Source: Cronobacter condimenti 1330 (GTDB lineage Bacteria > Pseudomonadota > Gammaproteobacteria > Enterobacterales > Enterobacteriaceae). From it: 64,000 nucleotides of DNA. The notes under the pieces were generated by a model. The model ran no database searches, was not told the origin of the DNA, and saw only the letters and a list, made by a program, of their open reading frames with translations. A program made the translations under genes and the position numbers. Location of the stretch: assembly GCF_001277255.1 (NCBI RefSeq), contig NZ_CP012264.1, positions 1,984,001 through 2,048,000 on the forward strand, given 5' to 3'. Position 1 is the stretch's first letter, and each line of letters starts with the position of its first letter. This document shows positions 63,833-64,000 of the stretch, piece by piece.

Positions 63833-64000
63833 TCAGAACGTGCGTCTGGCGACCAGCCAGGCGCCTACGACCAGCAGCACCGCACCGGCTACCGGGCCTG
63901 CCACCATACGCAGCGTCAGGCCGCTTGTGCGTGCAATATCAAACAACAACCCGCCGATAAGCTGGCTTGCCACCAGTACCGCAATCGTTGTGGCTGCGCC
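63833..64000 (-). CDS. ydcZ: YdcZ, DMT-superfamily membrane protein (C-terminal part)
   Basis: The last 55 codons plus stop of a minus-strand gene entering from the right edge. The sequence GAATTIAVLVASQLIGGLLF and AGAVLLVVGAWLVARRTF match the C-terminus of E. coli YdcZ (149 aa, DUF606/DMT family), a small inner-membrane protein of unknown function. Convergent with the dehydrogenase gene, 3-bp gap. Confidence 0.9.
   Translation of the reverse strand, partial: GAATTIAVLVASQLIGGLLFDIARTSGLTLRMVAGPVAGAVLLVVGAWLVARRTF

Overview
The window is chromosomal DNA of a high-GC member of the Enterobacteriaceae. Gene order matches the replication-terminus region of Escherichia coli in two blocks: ydgA-manA-fumA-fumC-tus-(Ter)-rstB ... 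rstA-folM-ydgI-ydgH-pntAB-uspE-fnr-ogt-mcaS-smrA, and ydcRSTUV-patD ... ydcY-ydcZ. The accessory content (srfABC, GH51 arabinosidase locus, CigR-like protein, pectinesterase) suggests Cronobacter or a close relative, but the genus is an inference. A perfect Ter site upstream of tus places the left part in the replication-fork trap.

Layout. 1-14357: central metabolism and envelope or signalling genes (partial ydgA, manA, fumA, fumC, tus, rstB, rstA, folM, ydgI/arcD, ydgH). The rstA-rstB pair is split by a divergent LysR/SDR gene pair, and the ydgC gene that E. coli has between rstA and folM is absent. 14884-21641: pntAB, uspE, fnr with its autoregulatory FNR box, ogt, the sRNA McaS with a CRP site, and smrA. 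21840-31007: accessory block with a YbiV-like HAD phosphatase, an arabinoside operon (GPH symporter, GH51 arabinofuranosidase, porin), a TetR/SMR efflux pair with its operator, and a CIO-type cytochrome bd oxidase with a 45-aa DUF2474 subunit. 31204-38366: ydcR, the YdcSTUV polyamine-type ABC transporter and PatD (4-aminobutyraldehyde dehydrogenase).

38367-62689: about 24 kb inserted, relative to E. coli, between patD and ydcY. It carries an orphan immunity-like lipoprotein, a Tat-exported spermidine-dehydrogenase-like flavoprotein with a triheme cytochrome c, a DmsABC-like molybdoenzyme operon with a polyferredoxin, a phytase-like periplasmic protein, a chemoreceptor with a sigma-28 promoter, a TIM-barrel isomerase, a CigR-like protein, a pectinesterase, srfABC and an orphan DppA-like binding protein. 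62690-64000: ydcY, a beta-hydroxyacid dehydrogenase and the 3' end of ydcZ.

Working together. SpdH would release 4-aminobutyraldehyde from spermidine, the substrate of PatD a few kilobases upstream, so ydcRSTUV-patD-spdH-cytochrome c reads as one polyamine uptake and oxidation locus. The arabinoside operon, pectinesterase and porin point to plant-polysaccharide use. The bd oxidase, pntAB, fnr, fumA and the DMSO-reductase-like operon suit a facultative anaerobe.
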